Shown in pieces: positions 1-9,549 of a DNA stretch of 62,016 nt (position 1 is its first letter; each line of letters begins with the position of its first letter). This DNA comes from Fuerstiella sp. Lineage in GTDB: Bacteria > Planctomycetota > Planctomycetia > Planctomycetales > Planctomycetaceae. The notes under the pieces were generated by a model. It was not told the origin of the DNA. It saw nothing but the letters and a program-made list of their open reading frames with translations, and searched no databases. The DNA is taken from NCBI GenBank assembly GCA_022447225.1, contig JAKVAZ010000020.1, positions 1-62,016 on the forward strand, in the 5' to 3' direction. Both the position numbers and the translations under genes were made by a program.

Positions 1-652
1 ACCCGGAATTCCAGCTGCCATTACCTGAGCTGGGGCCCTTCTTTCCGCTATTGAAGACAATGAAAGCCGGAAGATCTCTCGATTCGCTTCCCAGTCCGTA
101 TGTCACCCAGGAGCCGATCGCGGGCCGGCCAAACTGGGGGGACCCGGTACTCATCATCAGCTGCGCCGGGGCGTGGTTGAAGGCGTCTGTGGTCATGGAT
201 CGAATGATGCACAGGTCATCTGCCACGCCGGCCGTGTGTGGTAGTAGCTCTGAGAGTTCCGTACCGGATTCACCGTGTCTGGAAAATTTGAACTTTGGTC
301 CCAGTAATTTGGAGTTTGGATTGATGAAGGCAGTTCGATAGCCGTCCAGCAGATCGGACGGTGGCAACGTACCGTCCAGTCGCTGCAGCGTCGGCTTGTA
401 GTCCAGGATTTCAAACTGGCTCGGACCACCCCCCATAAACAGCAGAATGACGTTTTTTGCTTTGGCCGGGAAATGTGGTTGTCGGGCAGCCAGCGGATTC
501 ACGGCAGCCTCAGCTCTGCTAATCGAATCCGCCATCAGGCCGGTCAGGGCAATCCGGCCCAGTCCAAGTCCACATTGTTGTAAGAACCAGCGGCGTTTTG
601 CCGGTGCTGCCGTTCTTGCGACTGACACCGCTGTTTTGTTATGAACAATCAT
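1..652 (-). CDS. DUF1501 family exported protein (N-terminal part, truncated by window edge)
   Basis: This is the first 217 residues of a DUF1501 protein, and the C-terminal half lies outside the window. The start is ATG at 652. The N-terminus has a Tat-like signal, KRRWFLQQCGLGLG near residues 19-32 followed by a hydrophobic stretch. The family motif FMGGGPSQFEILDYKP follows, and then the conserved LCIIRSM and N-H-A-P stretches. DUF1501 proteins belong to the alkaline phosphatase/sulfatase-like fold group and are very abundant in Planctomycetota; their substrate is not established. The gene starts 57 bp after the stop of the DUF1549/DUF1553 gene on the same strand, so the two are probably co-transcribed. 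This pairing recurs at 13.5-18.5 kb. The family call is firm and the function is open. Confidence 0.9.
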   Translation of the reverse strand, partial: MIVHNKTAVSVARTAAPAKRRWFLQQCGLGLGRIALTGLMADSISRAEAAVNPLAARQPHFPAKAKNVILLFMGGGPSQFEILDYKPTLQRLDGTLPPSDLLDGYRTAFINPNSKLLGPKFKFSRHGESGTELSELLPHTAGVADDLCIIRSMTTDAFNHAPAQLMMSTGSPQFGRPAIGSWVTYGLGSESRDLPAFIVFNSGKKGPSSGNGSWNSG

Positions 653-708
653 TATCCGAATTCCGGTTGAATTGTGCAGGTCCGGTTATGGCCCTGCATC
701 GAACACGT

Positions 709-3700
709 CTATTGCCGGGTTATTGTTTCGTCGATATTCAGAATTGCCCGACATACCACAATCCACGGTGCCAGGTTCCTGGCTTGCTTTGTGGTGAGTT
801 GGCGTTCAGTGCCAGGTAATCCGTTGATGAGTTTGTCGACGTCGATTTCGTTCGCTGAAATACGTGTGCGCTGCTGATCGAGCAGTGTTTGCAGGATTTG
901 CAACTCAGCTTGAGTTGGCGACCGACTGACGCACAACCGATGAGCGTAACTCAGACGCTGGCTATCCTCCGGATCAGACTCCCGCAGCACCCGAACCGCC
1001 ATGGCTTGCGCGCACTGAACGAATTGCGGTTCGTTAAGCAGCACCAGTGCCTGCAGTGGAGTGTTGCTTCGCGGCCGACGGACGCAGGAGGTGTCCCCTT
1101 TGGGAGCGTCAAACAGCTGCATTGCCGGATAGGGAACACTGCGGTAACCGTGAATATACAGACTTCGGCGATACTGCTGATCATCGGTAGACAGGTACCA
1201 GTGCTTGGGGCCATAACTCGCGGGAGGTTGAAATAGAAACTCGGGAGCCGGTGGATAGACGCTCGGACCACCAATCACGCGGTTCAACAGTCCGCTGGCA
1301 GTCAGTGCGATGTCCCGTACCAATTCTGCGTCCACGCGAGTGCGGGGGGCACGCCCCAACAACTCGTTGTAGGGATCCGATTCTCGCTGTTCGGGCGATC
1401 CACCGGCTGCCTGTCGATATGTTGCTGAATTCACGATCAGACGGTGAATGTGTTTCAAACTCCACTGATTCTCCATTAATTCGACAGCCAGCCAGTCGAT
1501 CAGCTTTGGGTGTGTAGGACCCGGAGACTGAAAACCGAAGTCTTCGGGAGTTGATACAATTCCCCGTCCGAAATAGGCCTGCCATATGCGATTTACGATG
1601 ACACGGGCTGTCGTTGGAGCCTCATCCGAGACCAGCCACTTCGCGAATCGTAGTCGGTCGGGCTCACTGGATTTCGGAAATGCGTGCAGAAACGCCGGTG
1701 TTCCTGATGTGACCTGTTCACCGGGGTTCAAAAAGTCTCCGCGTGTCAGGATATGGGTCGTTCGGGTCGTCGAACGCGACCGCACCACAAGTTGTGATTC
1801 TGCTTCCGGAAACCTTTTCCACAGTTGTTCAATTTTGGTGTTGTCTTCGGCGAACTCAGAAACGGTTGTCCTCCAGTAGCTGAACAACTGATTATTGTGT
1901 TCCACTGTCCGTTCCGGTTTCGGAATCTGCAGCACGGCCTCAATCAAAGAGGGTAGCTTCGATTCTTCAGCGGTGTCGCTTTCGGTCACCGAAAATTGAT
2001 ATCGCCCCAGCAGATAATTTTGGTTGTCGTCTGAATTCCAGCCGCCATGGCGCTGCCGCAGTGTGAAAGACAGAATCACTTCACCGGAGGCTGAAACCGG
2101 GTGTTCCGGAAAAAACACAGCATGACAATTTCGGTTGCGCCGACCCGGACCATTATCTGTGGTCCATGCCGTCTTGTCGTCGCCGTCGATTGCATATTGA
2201 ATCGGTCCGGTCACACGAGTGTCGCTGTCCGCATCCTTTTCGCGATAGATCAACGGCAGATCTGAATGTGCCGGATTGATGTCTGCCCATGCTCGTACCA
2301 GTTTGATTTTCTGCTGCTCGTCGGGAGCATCAGCCGGAGCAATTGACACCTCAAATGAGGAGAGTGCACCAGTTCCTGAGACCGACCGACCGGGACCGCT
2401 CCGAGGCAGTTGCGGATGCGTCAGTACGTCCAGACGAAATGCCGTTAAGTTTTCCGCAGTCGTTCTGAGGCTAAAGGTATCGTTAGTCTTCGTAGGGGCG
2501 TAGCTTTCACTGATGATCGATCCGTCATTTAGTATTCGAAATTTTTGTCCTGAGTACGGGCGATCTGTGGGGATGACGATTCGCCAATCCACCAGTTTTT
2601 CTGTTTCATGCTGGGTCCACTTCGATAGTTGATCCTTCCAGTCCGGCACGCGCCGTTTTATATCGGTTTCGATTTCAGCGATGTCGTTCAACACATGCTG
2701 ACGTTGCTGATCCTGAGACGGAGTAAAGACCGTTGCCGTTGCTTCATGAAAATTATTCAGGGCGGCGAACATTCGGTAATACTCGCGTTGACTCAGTGGG
2801 TCATATTTGTGCGTGTGGCACTGAGCGCACTGAGTCGTGATCCCAAGAATCGCTTTACCGATTGCATCCATTCGGTCAAACATTCCTTCAACTCGAAACT
2901 GTTCCGGGTCGGCGCCTCCTTCTTCGTTAACCATGGAGTTTCGGAGAAACCCGGTGGCAACCAGTTCCGACTGACCTGCGGCTGGTAACAGGTCTCCGGC
3001 AATCTGCTGAATTACGAATTCGTCATAGGGCATATCGTCGTTCATCGCAGCGATCACCCAGTCGCGGTAGAACCAGACACTTCGCTGTTTATCTTTTTCG
3101 TAGCCATCAGAATCAGCATATCGAGCCGCGTCCAGCCACCAGCGTCCCCATCGTTCTCCGAAGTGCTCAGATTTGAATATCTGTTCGAGCAGGTTTTGAA
3201 AGGAGTTGTTTCGCGTGTCTGAGAGGAAAGTATCGACGCTTGCAGGAGAAGGTGGCAGTCCGAGTAAATCGAGATACAGTCGACGAATCAAGGTCACTCG
3301 ATCCGCTGGTTCCGACGGACTCATCTTCTGAGATTCAAGTTTTGCCAGAACGAACCGGTCGATCGGGTTACGGATCCATTCGTTGTTCCGGACTGACGGA
3401 AGTTCCGGGCGTTCCGGTGATTCAAACGCCCAGTGCCGGGAGTATTCGGCTCCTTCCTGTATCCATGTCAAGAGAAGTTCTGTTTCTTCCTCGGAGATCA
3501 TTTTTTCAGTCGACGGTGGTGGCATCCTGACGTTTGGGTCGTCTGACGTAATGCGATTTAAAAGCTCGCTGGACTTCGGGTTATTCGGTTTGATCGCACC
3601 GGCGGCGACGGCGTCGCTGCGAACATCCAGCCTCAGATCTGCCTGACGATTCCCATCATCCGGTCCGTGGCAACGGAAGCATTTGTCAGAAAGCAGCGGC

Positions 3701-3792
3701 CGGATATCACGGCTAAAGTTGACATCAGCTGCCTGACAAAATTCGCCGGCAAAGGCAAGCAGCACGGTCGTCATGAGGATTGTGTCTTTCAT
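709..3792 (-). CDS. DUF1549/DUF1553 (PSCyt1-PSCyt2-PSD1) exported cytochrome-like protein
   Basis: This large secreted protein of about 1027 residues has the domain order typical of Planctomycetota: a signal peptide (hydrophobic MTTVLLAFAGEFCQA), a PSCyt1-type haem motif CFRCH at residues 38-42, a DUF1549 domain (about residues 130-340, with the RRLYLDLLGLPPSP and CAQCHTHKYDP segments), a divergent middle region, and a C-terminal DUF1553 domain (NRIWQAYFGRG near 710, then RRPRSNTPLQAL). The reading frame extends upstream to 3876, but ATG 3792 places the signal peptide at the N-terminus, so I chose that start. A second CxxCH (CAQCH) lies inside DUF1549. Cytochrome c-type haem binding in the periplasm is likely from the motifs. 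The physiological substrate is unknown, although polysaccharide degradation is often proposed for these families. The partner DUF1501 gene follows immediately. Confidence 0.92.
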   Translation of the reverse strand: MKDTILMTTVLLAFAGEFCQAADVNFSRDIRPLLSDKCFRCHGPDDGNRQADLRLDVRSDAVAAGAIKPNNPKSSELLNRITSDDPNVRMPPPSTEKMISEEETELLLTWIQEGAEYSRHWAFESPERPELPSVRNNEWIRNPIDRFVLAKLESQKMSPSEPADRVTLIRRLYLDLLGLPPSPASVDTFLSDTRNNSFQNLLEQIFKSEHFGERWGRWWLDAARYADSDGYEKDKQRSVWFYRDWVIAAMNDDMPYDEFVIQQIAGDLLPAAGQSELVATGFLRNSMVNEEGGADPEQFRVEGMFDRMDAIGKAILGITTQCAQCHTHKYDPLSQREYYRMFAALNNFHEATATVFTPSQDQQRQHVLNDIAEIETDIKRRVPDWKDQLSKWTQHETEKLVDWRIVIPTDRPYSGQKFRILNDGSIISESYAPTKTNDTFSLRTTAENLTAFRLDVLTHPQLPRSGPGRSVSGTGALSSFEVSIAPADAPDEQQKIKLVRAWADINPAHSDLPLIYREKDADSDTRVTGPIQYAIDGDDKTAWTTDNGPGRRNRNCHAVFFPEHPVSASGEVILSFTLRQRHGGWNSDDNQNYLLGRYQFSVTESDTAEESKLPSLIEAVLQIPKPERTVEHNNQLFSYWRTTVSEFAEDNTKIEQLWKRFPEAESQLVVRSRSTTRTTHILTRGDFLNPGEQVTSGTPAFLHAFPKSSEPDRLRFAKWLVSDEAPTTARVIVNRIWQAYFGRGIVSTPEDFGFQSPGPTHPKLIDWLAVELMENQWSLKHIHRLIVNSATYRQAAGGSPEQRESDPYNELLGRAPRTRVDAELVRDIALTASGLLNRVIGGPSVYPPAPEFLFQPPASYGPKHWYLSTDDQQYRRSLYIHGYRSVPYPAMQLFDAPKGDTSCVRRPRSNTPLQALVLLNEPQFVQCAQAMAVRVLRESDPEDSQRLSYAHRLCVSRSPTQAELQILQTLLDQQRTRISANEIDVDKLINGLPGTERQLTTKQARNLAPWIVVCRAILNIDETITRQ

Positions 3793-3897
3793 GTCACCAG
3801 TCTGTCTGCCTGGCAGAGTAAATTCAATTGAACCTGCCGCCGGGACGCGGATCGAATGTTCCACGACCACACGCACAAATGAGATTCAAAGAAAAAT

Positions 3898-4914
3898 TCA
3901 TGGATGATGTGTTTCCTGTGCGTTTGCAACGGAGCTGAATTTTTCCATCCAGTGCTGGACCTGCATTGCATCCGTGTACGTTGCTCCGACCGGGACGGAC
4001 TGCAAGCCGCGTACGACTCGGCAGAAACACCGTTGTTCCTCGGCCATCATTCCGCTGGGTGGATCGGAGCGTATTTCGAGTGCCAATGGCCAGGACGCCT
4101 GCGAGTCCCAGACTTCGATGGGCCTTGGATTTGGCGTCAGTCTGGCTGACCATCCCTCCCCGAATACTTCGGCTCGATCAAATCCTCGTGGTGGCATTCC
4201 TGATGGAGTGAGGTACGACGCTGCGAACGATGCAAGCGGGCCTCGATCCCACCTGAGCTGCGCCAATGCCAGATCGATCTCTCCGTCAGCCGTGCGATGG
4301 AATTGCGCACTGAAGTGATCTGGTTCAGCGCGATCGAGCAATACCTGCACCGAGTAGAGATCGTGGACCATTGCCGCATGCAGCGGATTCTCTCCAGGAA
4401 AGTCCCTGACGATGCTGGCCGGGCGATGCCGTACGCAGTTAATGTATGAAATTGATCCGCGCTGCTGCACCTCACTGAGTAACTGCTGATACTCGCTGTT
4501 AAACAGCAGGATGTGTCCGATCATAAGATTGCGCGAGTCTGCCTTCACCAGAGTTGCCAGGCTCCGGCTTTCGTCCAGGTTGTCCGAAATCGGTTTTTCC
4601 AGCAGGACGGTTTTTCCACTCTTCAGCAGAAGCGTGGTGATGGAGACATGTGAGGCCGTACTGCTGGCAACGATCCATGCTTCCGCCGGGGATTCAGAAA
4701 CAGCTTGCTCAAGACTGGTCCAGCCGCGAATACCGGGCAGTTCCCGGGCCATCTTGTCCAGACTGTCCTGTCGTCGAGCCACCAGTGCCACCAGTTCCGC
4801 TTCTGCAATTCCGGCTGCTGTCAGAGCATGCAGGCGTCCGAAACGGCCGAGGCCAATCACACCCAGCTTCACAGGTGCAGAATGATTCGGGATCATTGTT
4901 ATAAGTGACTCCAT
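3898..4914 (-). CDS. Gfo/Idh/MocA family NAD(P)-dependent oxidoreductase
   Basis: The protein is a cytoplasmic dehydrogenase of about 338 residues. An N-terminal Rossmann motif, GVIGLGRFGRLHA, is followed by the family segment VLLEKPISDNLDESR, which carries the conserved EKP lysine. The C-terminal half is the usual alpha/beta substrate domain, including HDLYSVQVLL. These enzymes oxidise or reduce sugars, inositols or related polyols with NAD(P); the substrate cannot be read from the sequence. The frame stays open upstream to 5016. ATG 4914 and ATG 4896 are the better starts because the extra residues match nothing in the family. The gene is divergent from the M20 amidohydrolase, with about 200 bp between the starts. 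No signal peptide is visible, unlike the Tat-exported member at 35.7 kb. Confidence 0.88.
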   Translation of the reverse strand: MESLITMIPNHSAPVKLGVIGLGRFGRLHALTAAGIAEAELVALVARRQDSLDKMARELPGIRGWTSLEQAVSESPAEAWIVASSTASHVSITTLLLKSGKTVLLEKPISDNLDESRSLATLVKADSRNLMIGHILLFNSEYQQLLSEVQQRGSISYINCVRHRPASIVRDFPGENPLHAAMVHDLYSVQVLLDRAEPDHFSAQFHRTADGEIDLALAQLRWDRGPLASFAASYLTPSGMPPRGFDRAEVFGEGWSARLTPNPRPIEVWDSQASWPLALEIRSDPPSGMMAEEQRCFCRVVRGLQSVPVGATYTDAMQVQHWMEKFSSVANAQETHHP

Positions 4915-5117
4915 GGAAAAAACAGAAGTTCTGACCAGGCACATTTTGTGGCGTCCGATGTTCCACTGATCCAGGCCGGATCCGGAAACGGACGCCGATT
5001 GTCGCATTCCGTTCAACGATGCCCTGTTCGGAGCGCATCACAGAAACTACATTCCGGCTGTCCAACAATGGTTTGAGTTGCCTGTATTTGGAGCGATTAC
5101 CGGAAACGGATCCTACT

Positions 5118-6461
5118 ATGACGATGACAGACTCTGAAACGCTGAAGCAACAAATCCGCAGGAACGTCGATCGGAAACGCGATGAGATCATCAACATCGG
5201 GGAAACGATCATGGATGCACCGGAGCTGGGTTTCAAGGAAACTCAAACTGCGGAGCGTGTGCGGCAGTTATTCAGTCAGTGCCGCCTTCCGTTTGAAGAC
5301 GGACTGGCACTGACTGGTGTCAAAGCGATTCTGCGCGGTGCAAAACCAGGTCCGACAATTGCTTTGATGGGGGAACTGGATGCTTTGCAGGTGCCCGGTC
5401 ACCCGCGGGCAGATCCGGACACGGGGGCAGCACATGCCTGCGGTCACAATGCTCAGATTGCAGGATTACTCGGTGCAGCCACCGCATTGTGCGATGCCGA
5501 CATCGCACAGCATATTGCGGGTAATATCGTCTTCTTCGCAGTTCCCGCGGAAGAGTTTGTCGAGATCGACTATCGGATCGGTCTGGTGAGGGAAGGAAAA
5601 ACGGGATTTCTGACCGGTAAACAGGAACTGATCAGGCTTGGGCACTTCGATGATGTTGATATGGCTGTGATGATTCACTCCACAAGTCCGGAAGTTGCGG
5701 AAGGCCAGGTGGGACTTTCTCCGTCATCCAACGGGTTTTTGGCAAAAAGCATTCGTTTTCTGGGCCGGGCAGCCCATTCCGGTGCGATGCCGGAACGTGG
5801 AATCAACGCCCTTTATGCCGCACAACTTGCTCTGAGCGGAATCAACGCGCAACGAGAAACGTTTCGAGATGAAGATTTCGTGCGAGTGCATCCGATTATC
5901 ACCAAAGGTGGAGACCTTGTGAACATTGTTCCGGCTGAAGTCTGCATGGAAACTTACGTGCGGGCTAAAACACCGGAAGCGATCCAGGATGCATCTCAGA
6001 AAGTTGATCGTGCTCTTCGCGGTGCTGCGGTGGCGATGGGGTGTCAGGTCGAAATCGATACCGTGCCGGGAGATCTTCCGCTCATTAACAACGCAGATCT
6101 GGCGGCGCTCTTCCGCGATACGGCGAGCCAGCTAATCGGAGATGACTGTTACTGTGAATACACTCACGCACCAGGGTCCACGGATGCCGGTGACCTGAGC
6201 CAGATCATGCCGGTACTTCATCCGTATATGACGGGGGCGTCCGGAGCCCATCACCAGACGGACTGGTGCATAGCCGATCATCAGCATGGTTATGTGACCC
6301 CTGCCGCGACTCTTGCTCTGATGGCGGCAGAACTTCTGATGAATGATGCGGCGAAAGCCCGAAATATTCTTGACGGTTACAGTCCCGCAATGAAAAAAGA
6401 CGAGTATCTCCGGCGGCAGACATCGGTCTTTAATAAAGAGCTATTCGACGGGACAAAGTAA
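5118..6461 (+). CDS. M20-family amidohydrolase (AbgB/aminobenzoyl-glutamate hydrolase-like)
   Basis: This is a metal-dependent amidohydrolase of 447 residues from ATG 5118 (an in-frame ATG at 5124 is also possible). M20 features in order are: MDAPELGFKE near the N-terminus, GELDALQ, the metal-binding HACGHN, the glutamate pair FAVPAEEF, MIHSTSPE, the dimerisation-domain segment GRAAHSGAMPERGINAL, and near the C-terminus GSTDAGDLSQIMP with a following conserved His region. CGHN, where many members have CGHD, and the overall arrangement resemble AbgB, the p-aminobenzoyl-glutamate hydrolase subunit. The substrate is probably an N-acyl or aminoacyl conjugate, but it is unproven. The frame extends to 5019, but those 33 residues look like leader sequence. 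Confidence 0.9.
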   Translation: MTMTDSETLKQQIRRNVDRKRDEIINIGETIMDAPELGFKETQTAERVRQLFSQCRLPFEDGLALTGVKAILRGAKPGPTIALMGELDALQVPGHPRADPDTGAAHACGHNAQIAGLLGAATALCDADIAQHIAGNIVFFAVPAEEFVEIDYRIGLVREGKTGFLTGKQELIRLGHFDDVDMAVMIHSTSPEVAEGQVGLSPSSNGFLAKSIRFLGRAAHSGAMPERGINALYAAQLALSGINAQRETFRDEDFVRVHPIITKGGDLVNIVPAEVCMETYVRAKTPEAIQDASQKVDRALRGAAVAMGCQVEIDTVPGDLPLINNADLAALFRDTASQLIGDDCYCEYTHAPGSTDAGDLSQIMPVLHPYMTGASGAHHQTDWCIADHQHGYVTPAATLALMAAELLMNDAAKARNILDGYSPAMKKDEYLRRQTSVFNKELFDGTK

Positions 6462-6495
6462 GAGGAATGGTGGTTAGACGGATTCAGCTGGTCTA

Positions 6496-6900
6496 CTACG
6501 TCATGATCTGAGCAATCGGGTTGCCGCGATCGAGATCGAGCCGTTTGCGACCAGGGATGTCCAGACATGCGGGTCAAGTCCGGGCAATTATAGGACCGTG
6601 GCGTGGATGTCTGTGACATAGTGAGCATCTTCGACAGCGTGGAAGCCCAGTTCGTCCGTGTGGCCATGGACAAAGCCGCGTTTCACACCGGCACCCGCGA
6701 ACCATATCGTGAAACTGTGTGGATGATGATCAAGGCCGGTGTGTTCTTTGTGGTTGCCGCGGATTTCTACTCCCGGCGTGTGTCCAAACTCAGTGCAGAA
6801 CACGACGAGTGTGTCATCAAACATTCGGAGTGTCACTCTTTTATCAAGAGTCCTTCCGCTTTTGAGGCCAAATGCACCGTGCCGGACAGACCATCAGACA
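6496..6900 (-). pseudogene. Decayed C-terminal remnant of a DUF1501 gene
   Basis: An 82-codon open stretch (6836-6588) encodes recognisable C-terminal DUF1501 sequence: [16 protein letters not shown], then [19 protein letters not shown] and [15 protein letters not shown]. It ends at a stop exactly where the family continues with a leucine-rich LGLDP segment. That segment (PGLDPHV) follows in the same phase, and the final LDIPGRKRLDLDRG...IAQIMT is then found in a different phase, ending at TAG 6496-6498. At least one stop and one frameshift are therefore needed to connect the pieces. Upstream of 6836 the similarity fades ([11 protein letters not shown]). The N-terminal two thirds of the gene are missing. 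This is a dead copy, not a functional small gene. Confidence 0.85.
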
Positions 6901-6981
6901 CGGAAATTTTTTGAACCGTAAGGCAGCCGAGCTGCGCAAACGGTTTCGGCCCCCTCTGATCCGAACATCCGGCTGGTAGGT

Positions 6982-8022
6982 TTATTCTTCGATACCAGGA
7001 TCCGGATCTTCGCCATCGTCCGGCAGTTCTTCATTTAGCAGTGGCTCATCTTCAAACAATGACGATTCATGTTCTGAACCGTTTTCCGGCGACATTTCCA
7101 TCTGCATACCTCCGAACATTGGTCCAAGCATTCCGCCAATACCAGCCTGCATCTGTTCAACTGCCCTGTTGAACTGCTCCTGGTCTTCTGCAGCTTCAAG
7201 AGGCTGCAGGGCACCTATGACCATACTTGTCATCACAGAAACCATAATCGCATTTTCCTCAGCAGATGTTGGCAACTGCGACAGTGTGGCCGTGGCATCG
7301 GCAATGCTTTTGTCCCAACCGCTGGCCAGGTCGGCCGGAATCCAGCGGTCATCGACCTTTACAAAATCGACTTCCTCAGATTCCGTACTGTTTAACGGAT
7401 TTGTGATTTTCAAAGTTGCTGTGTCATCTGCAGAGCTAATCGTCTCAATTCTTGCGTCTTTCAGTGACGACAGTGCCACACCGTCCGGTGACAACTTGGA
7501 CAGTTCGTCAAGCTGACCGATCAGGTTCGACGCCGGTCCGGCAAAGAATTTACCGCCTTCAAACTGCTTCAGTGATTCAAGATCGGTATGATCCATGATG
7601 GTTTTTAGAAGACCCGTGATATGCGGAATCGTGTTCCCCAGACTTTCACTTTGTCCGGATTCCTGAATGAACGGGACATTGACGATGAAATCCGCCTTGG
7701 TGCTGAGAACTGAGTGGATCTGTGCGACCACACCGTGAATCTGCTTCCATTGAGTTGGATCCATTGCGTTGCCAAATGTTTGAACAACGGTGTTGACATC
7801 CTGCTGGTATCCGACGGGCAATGCCTTCCAGACGACATTTGCTTTTCCGGCAGATAGTCCGTCAATGACTGCCTGAACAGCCGATTCGGCCGTGTCTTTA
7901 TCCGGAACAACTTCGACTGGTGCCGGCTGGCTGACGCTAACCGGCTGTTCCGGTGTGTCTTCACCGCATCCGGTTGTCAGCAGCAGTGCAGCTGGTGCCA
8001 GTACTCTAAACGAGATCTTCAT
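6982..8022 (-). CDS. Putative lipoprotein with acidic C-terminal tail, unknown function
   Basis: The product has 346 residues. It begins with a lipoprotein signal, MKISFRVLAPAALLLTTGC, with the lipobox cysteine at residue 19, followed by a Pro/Glu/Val-rich linker (EDTPEQPVSVSQPAPVEVVP). The body is a mainly helical domain with an AVIDGLSAGKANVVWKALP segment and a later VDDRWIPADLASGWDKSI segment. The latter resembles periplasmic proteins that test whether a computed quantity is met, but I do not recognise a named family. The C-terminus is rich in Met and Gly and then strongly acidic (FEDEPLLNEELPDDGEDPDP). It is probably anchored in a membrane facing the periplasm. It stands alone on its strand, and its function is not assigned. 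Confidence 0.8.
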   Translation of the reverse strand: MKISFRVLAPAALLLTTGCGEDTPEQPVSVSQPAPVEVVPDKDTAESAVQAVIDGLSAGKANVVWKALPVGYQQDVNTVVQTFGNAMDPTQWKQIHGVVAQIHSVLSTKADFIVNVPFIQESGQSESLGNTIPHITGLLKTIMDHTDLESLKQFEGGKFFAGPASNLIGQLDELSKLSPDGVALSSLKDARIETISSADDTATLKITNPLNSTESEEVDFVKVDDRWIPADLASGWDKSIADATATLSQLPTSAEENAIMVSVMTSMVIGALQPLEAAEDQEQFNRAVEQMQAGIGGMLGPMFGGMQMEMSPENGSEHESSLFEDEPLLNEELPDDGEDPDPGIEE

Positions 8023-8370
8023 CTGTTTGGTGCTCCTGTGATCTATTCTGTGAAGGACGTTTGATCTATCTGCCGTTCAACGATAGCCCCGCTCACCCGT
8101 CAGCAGACCGCGATACGAGCCGTGTCCTGGACACTGTTGTTTTGCTGACTGCTCCACAGGCAGATCGTATCGGTCACCCTCCTGAACGAAATACCGAGGC
8201 ATACAGATTGCTGTAATTCCTTTGGATTCGGAATTTACGGCGAATCGGTTCGCATAAAGTTTGGGCACATCCTGCACACACCGGAGCCGGGAGGTTCCGG
8301 CCTGTCAGGAACAGTCAACACGTTCAAATACGACAATGAATCGTTTGCAAAAAATGCTATAGTGGGTTGG
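8023..8370. other. Intergenic region between a lipoprotein gene and rnd
   Basis: This divergent intergenic stretch must contain the promoters of both flanking genes. The only open frame of note is a 66-codon minus-strand frame listed separately. I see no convincing terminator, tRNA or repeat. Confidence 0.5.
8077..8277 (-). CDS. Possible small protein of 66 residues (doubtful)
   Basis: This GTG-initiated frame lies 54 bp upstream of the lipoprotein gene on the same strand. The predicted peptide is mixed and soluble, and includes CMPRYFVQEGDRYDLPVEQS; its composition looks more like real protein than most shadow frames. No ribosome-binding site stands out and no family is recognised. It may be the remnant of a larger gene or a chance frame. 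Conservation in related genomes would decide. Confidence 0.2.
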   Translation of the reverse strand: MQDVPKLYANRFAVNSESKGITAICMPRYFVQEGDRYDLPVEQSAKQQCPGHGSYRGLLTGERGYR

Positions 8371-9549
8371 ATGCAGCCAAGAATTATTGAAACAGACGAC
8401 GAATTTCACGATCTGTGTGAGCACATTCGCAGCGAACAACTGGTTGGCTTCGATACCGAATTTGTCTCGGACAATACCTACCGCCCTGCATTGGGACTGT
8501 TGCAGTTCGCTACGCAAAGCTGTGCTGCCGTTGTGGATCCTCTGGCTGTCACTGATCTTTCAGCGTGGTGGCAGATCATGGCAGATGATGAAACGACTGT
8601 CGTTGTTCACGGAGGACAGGCAGAAATCCGATTTTGTCTTCAGCTTCTGGGGCGTCCTCCACAGCGTCTGTTTGATATCCAGCTGGCTGAGGGATTTCGC
8701 AGTTCCAGTTATCCACTTTCGTATTCCGCAATTGTGAAACGGGTGATCAATCAGCGTGTGGATGGCAGCCAGACTCGTACCGACTGGACTCGCCGGCCTC
8801 TTTCCGAAGCTCAGTTACGTTATGCACTGGAAGATGTTGAATACCTGATTGAAATCCATGAGAAACAGGCTGCCTCGCTGGAAAAACTGGGGCGTCTGGT
8901 CTGGGCGGAGCAGGAAGTCTCTCGTTTGATTGCAGACATTTGTAATGATGATGAAGCGGAACCCTGGGAGAGACTTTCCGGAACTCACAAATTAAGTCGA
9001 CGTGATCTGGCTGTGCTGCAGCGTCTCGCCCTGTGGCGGGAAAACGAGGCAGGCAGAAAGAACCGCCCCGTCCGTCGAATCCTGCGGGACGATCTGCTGG
9101 TCGATCTGGCACGGCGTCAGCCCGGTTCAGAAAAACAGGCTTTGGCAACCCGTGATCTCAACCGACGAGAGTATCGTCGATATATGCAGGATGTGGTTGA
9201 TGTGATTCGGGAAGCACAGAAGATCGGGGAACAGGATCTGCCTCCCAAACGTCGCAGTCGTCGCGAAGATGCATCGTCAGATGAACAGGTTGTGGCAAAG
9301 TTGCTGGCGCTGTCACTTTCGAATCGCTGCGCCGAGATTGACATGGCTTACACCCTGGTAGCCAACAATCGTGATCTGCTGGAGCTGGTTCGCCATCACC
9401 GACTTGGTGAACGCAACGGAGATACACCGCGTATGATGAAGGGGTGGCGCAACGAATTATTTGGTGATTTGCTGCGAGATGTGATGGACGGAAAAGTAGC
9501 ATTTCGGGTCGCTCCGCTAGGGACAGGTGCGCCGCTGGTTTTCGAATAG
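8371..9549 (+). CDS. rnd: Ribonuclease D-like 3'-5' exoribonuclease
   Basis: The protein has 392 residues from ATG 8371; a GTG three codons earlier is also in frame. It has the RNase D layout. A DEDD exonuclease domain carries Exo I FDTEF (Asp28, Glu30) and Exo III YALEDVEYL. One or two HRDC-type helical regions follow (LSRRDLAVLQRLALWRENEAGRKNRPVRRIL near 210-245), and then a C-terminal HRDC-like segment ending AFRVAPLGTGAPL. RNase D trims the 3' ends of tRNA precursors and other structured RNAs. The Exo II segment reads VVHGGQAEIRF, so the position usually held by Asp appears to be Glu. The gene is a single unit on this strand, divergent from the lipoprotein gene. Confidence 0.88.
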   Translation: MQPRIIETDDEFHDLCEHIRSEQLVGFDTEFVSDNTYRPALGLLQFATQSCAAVVDPLAVTDLSAWWQIMADDETTVVVHGGQAEIRFCLQLLGRPPQRLFDIQLAEGFRSSSYPLSYSAIVKRVINQRVDGSQTRTDWTRRPLSEAQLRYALEDVEYLIEIHEKQAASLEKLGRLVWAEQEVSRLIADICNDDEAEPWERLSGTHKLSRRDLAVLQRLALWRENEAGRKNRPVRRILRDDLLVDLARRQPGSEKQALATRDLNRREYRRYMQDVVDVIREAQKIGEQDLPPKRRSRREDASSDEQVVAKLLALSLSNRCAEIDMAYTLVANNRDLLELVRHHRLGERNGDTPRMMKGWRNELFGDLLRDVMDGKVAFRVAPLGTGAPLVFE

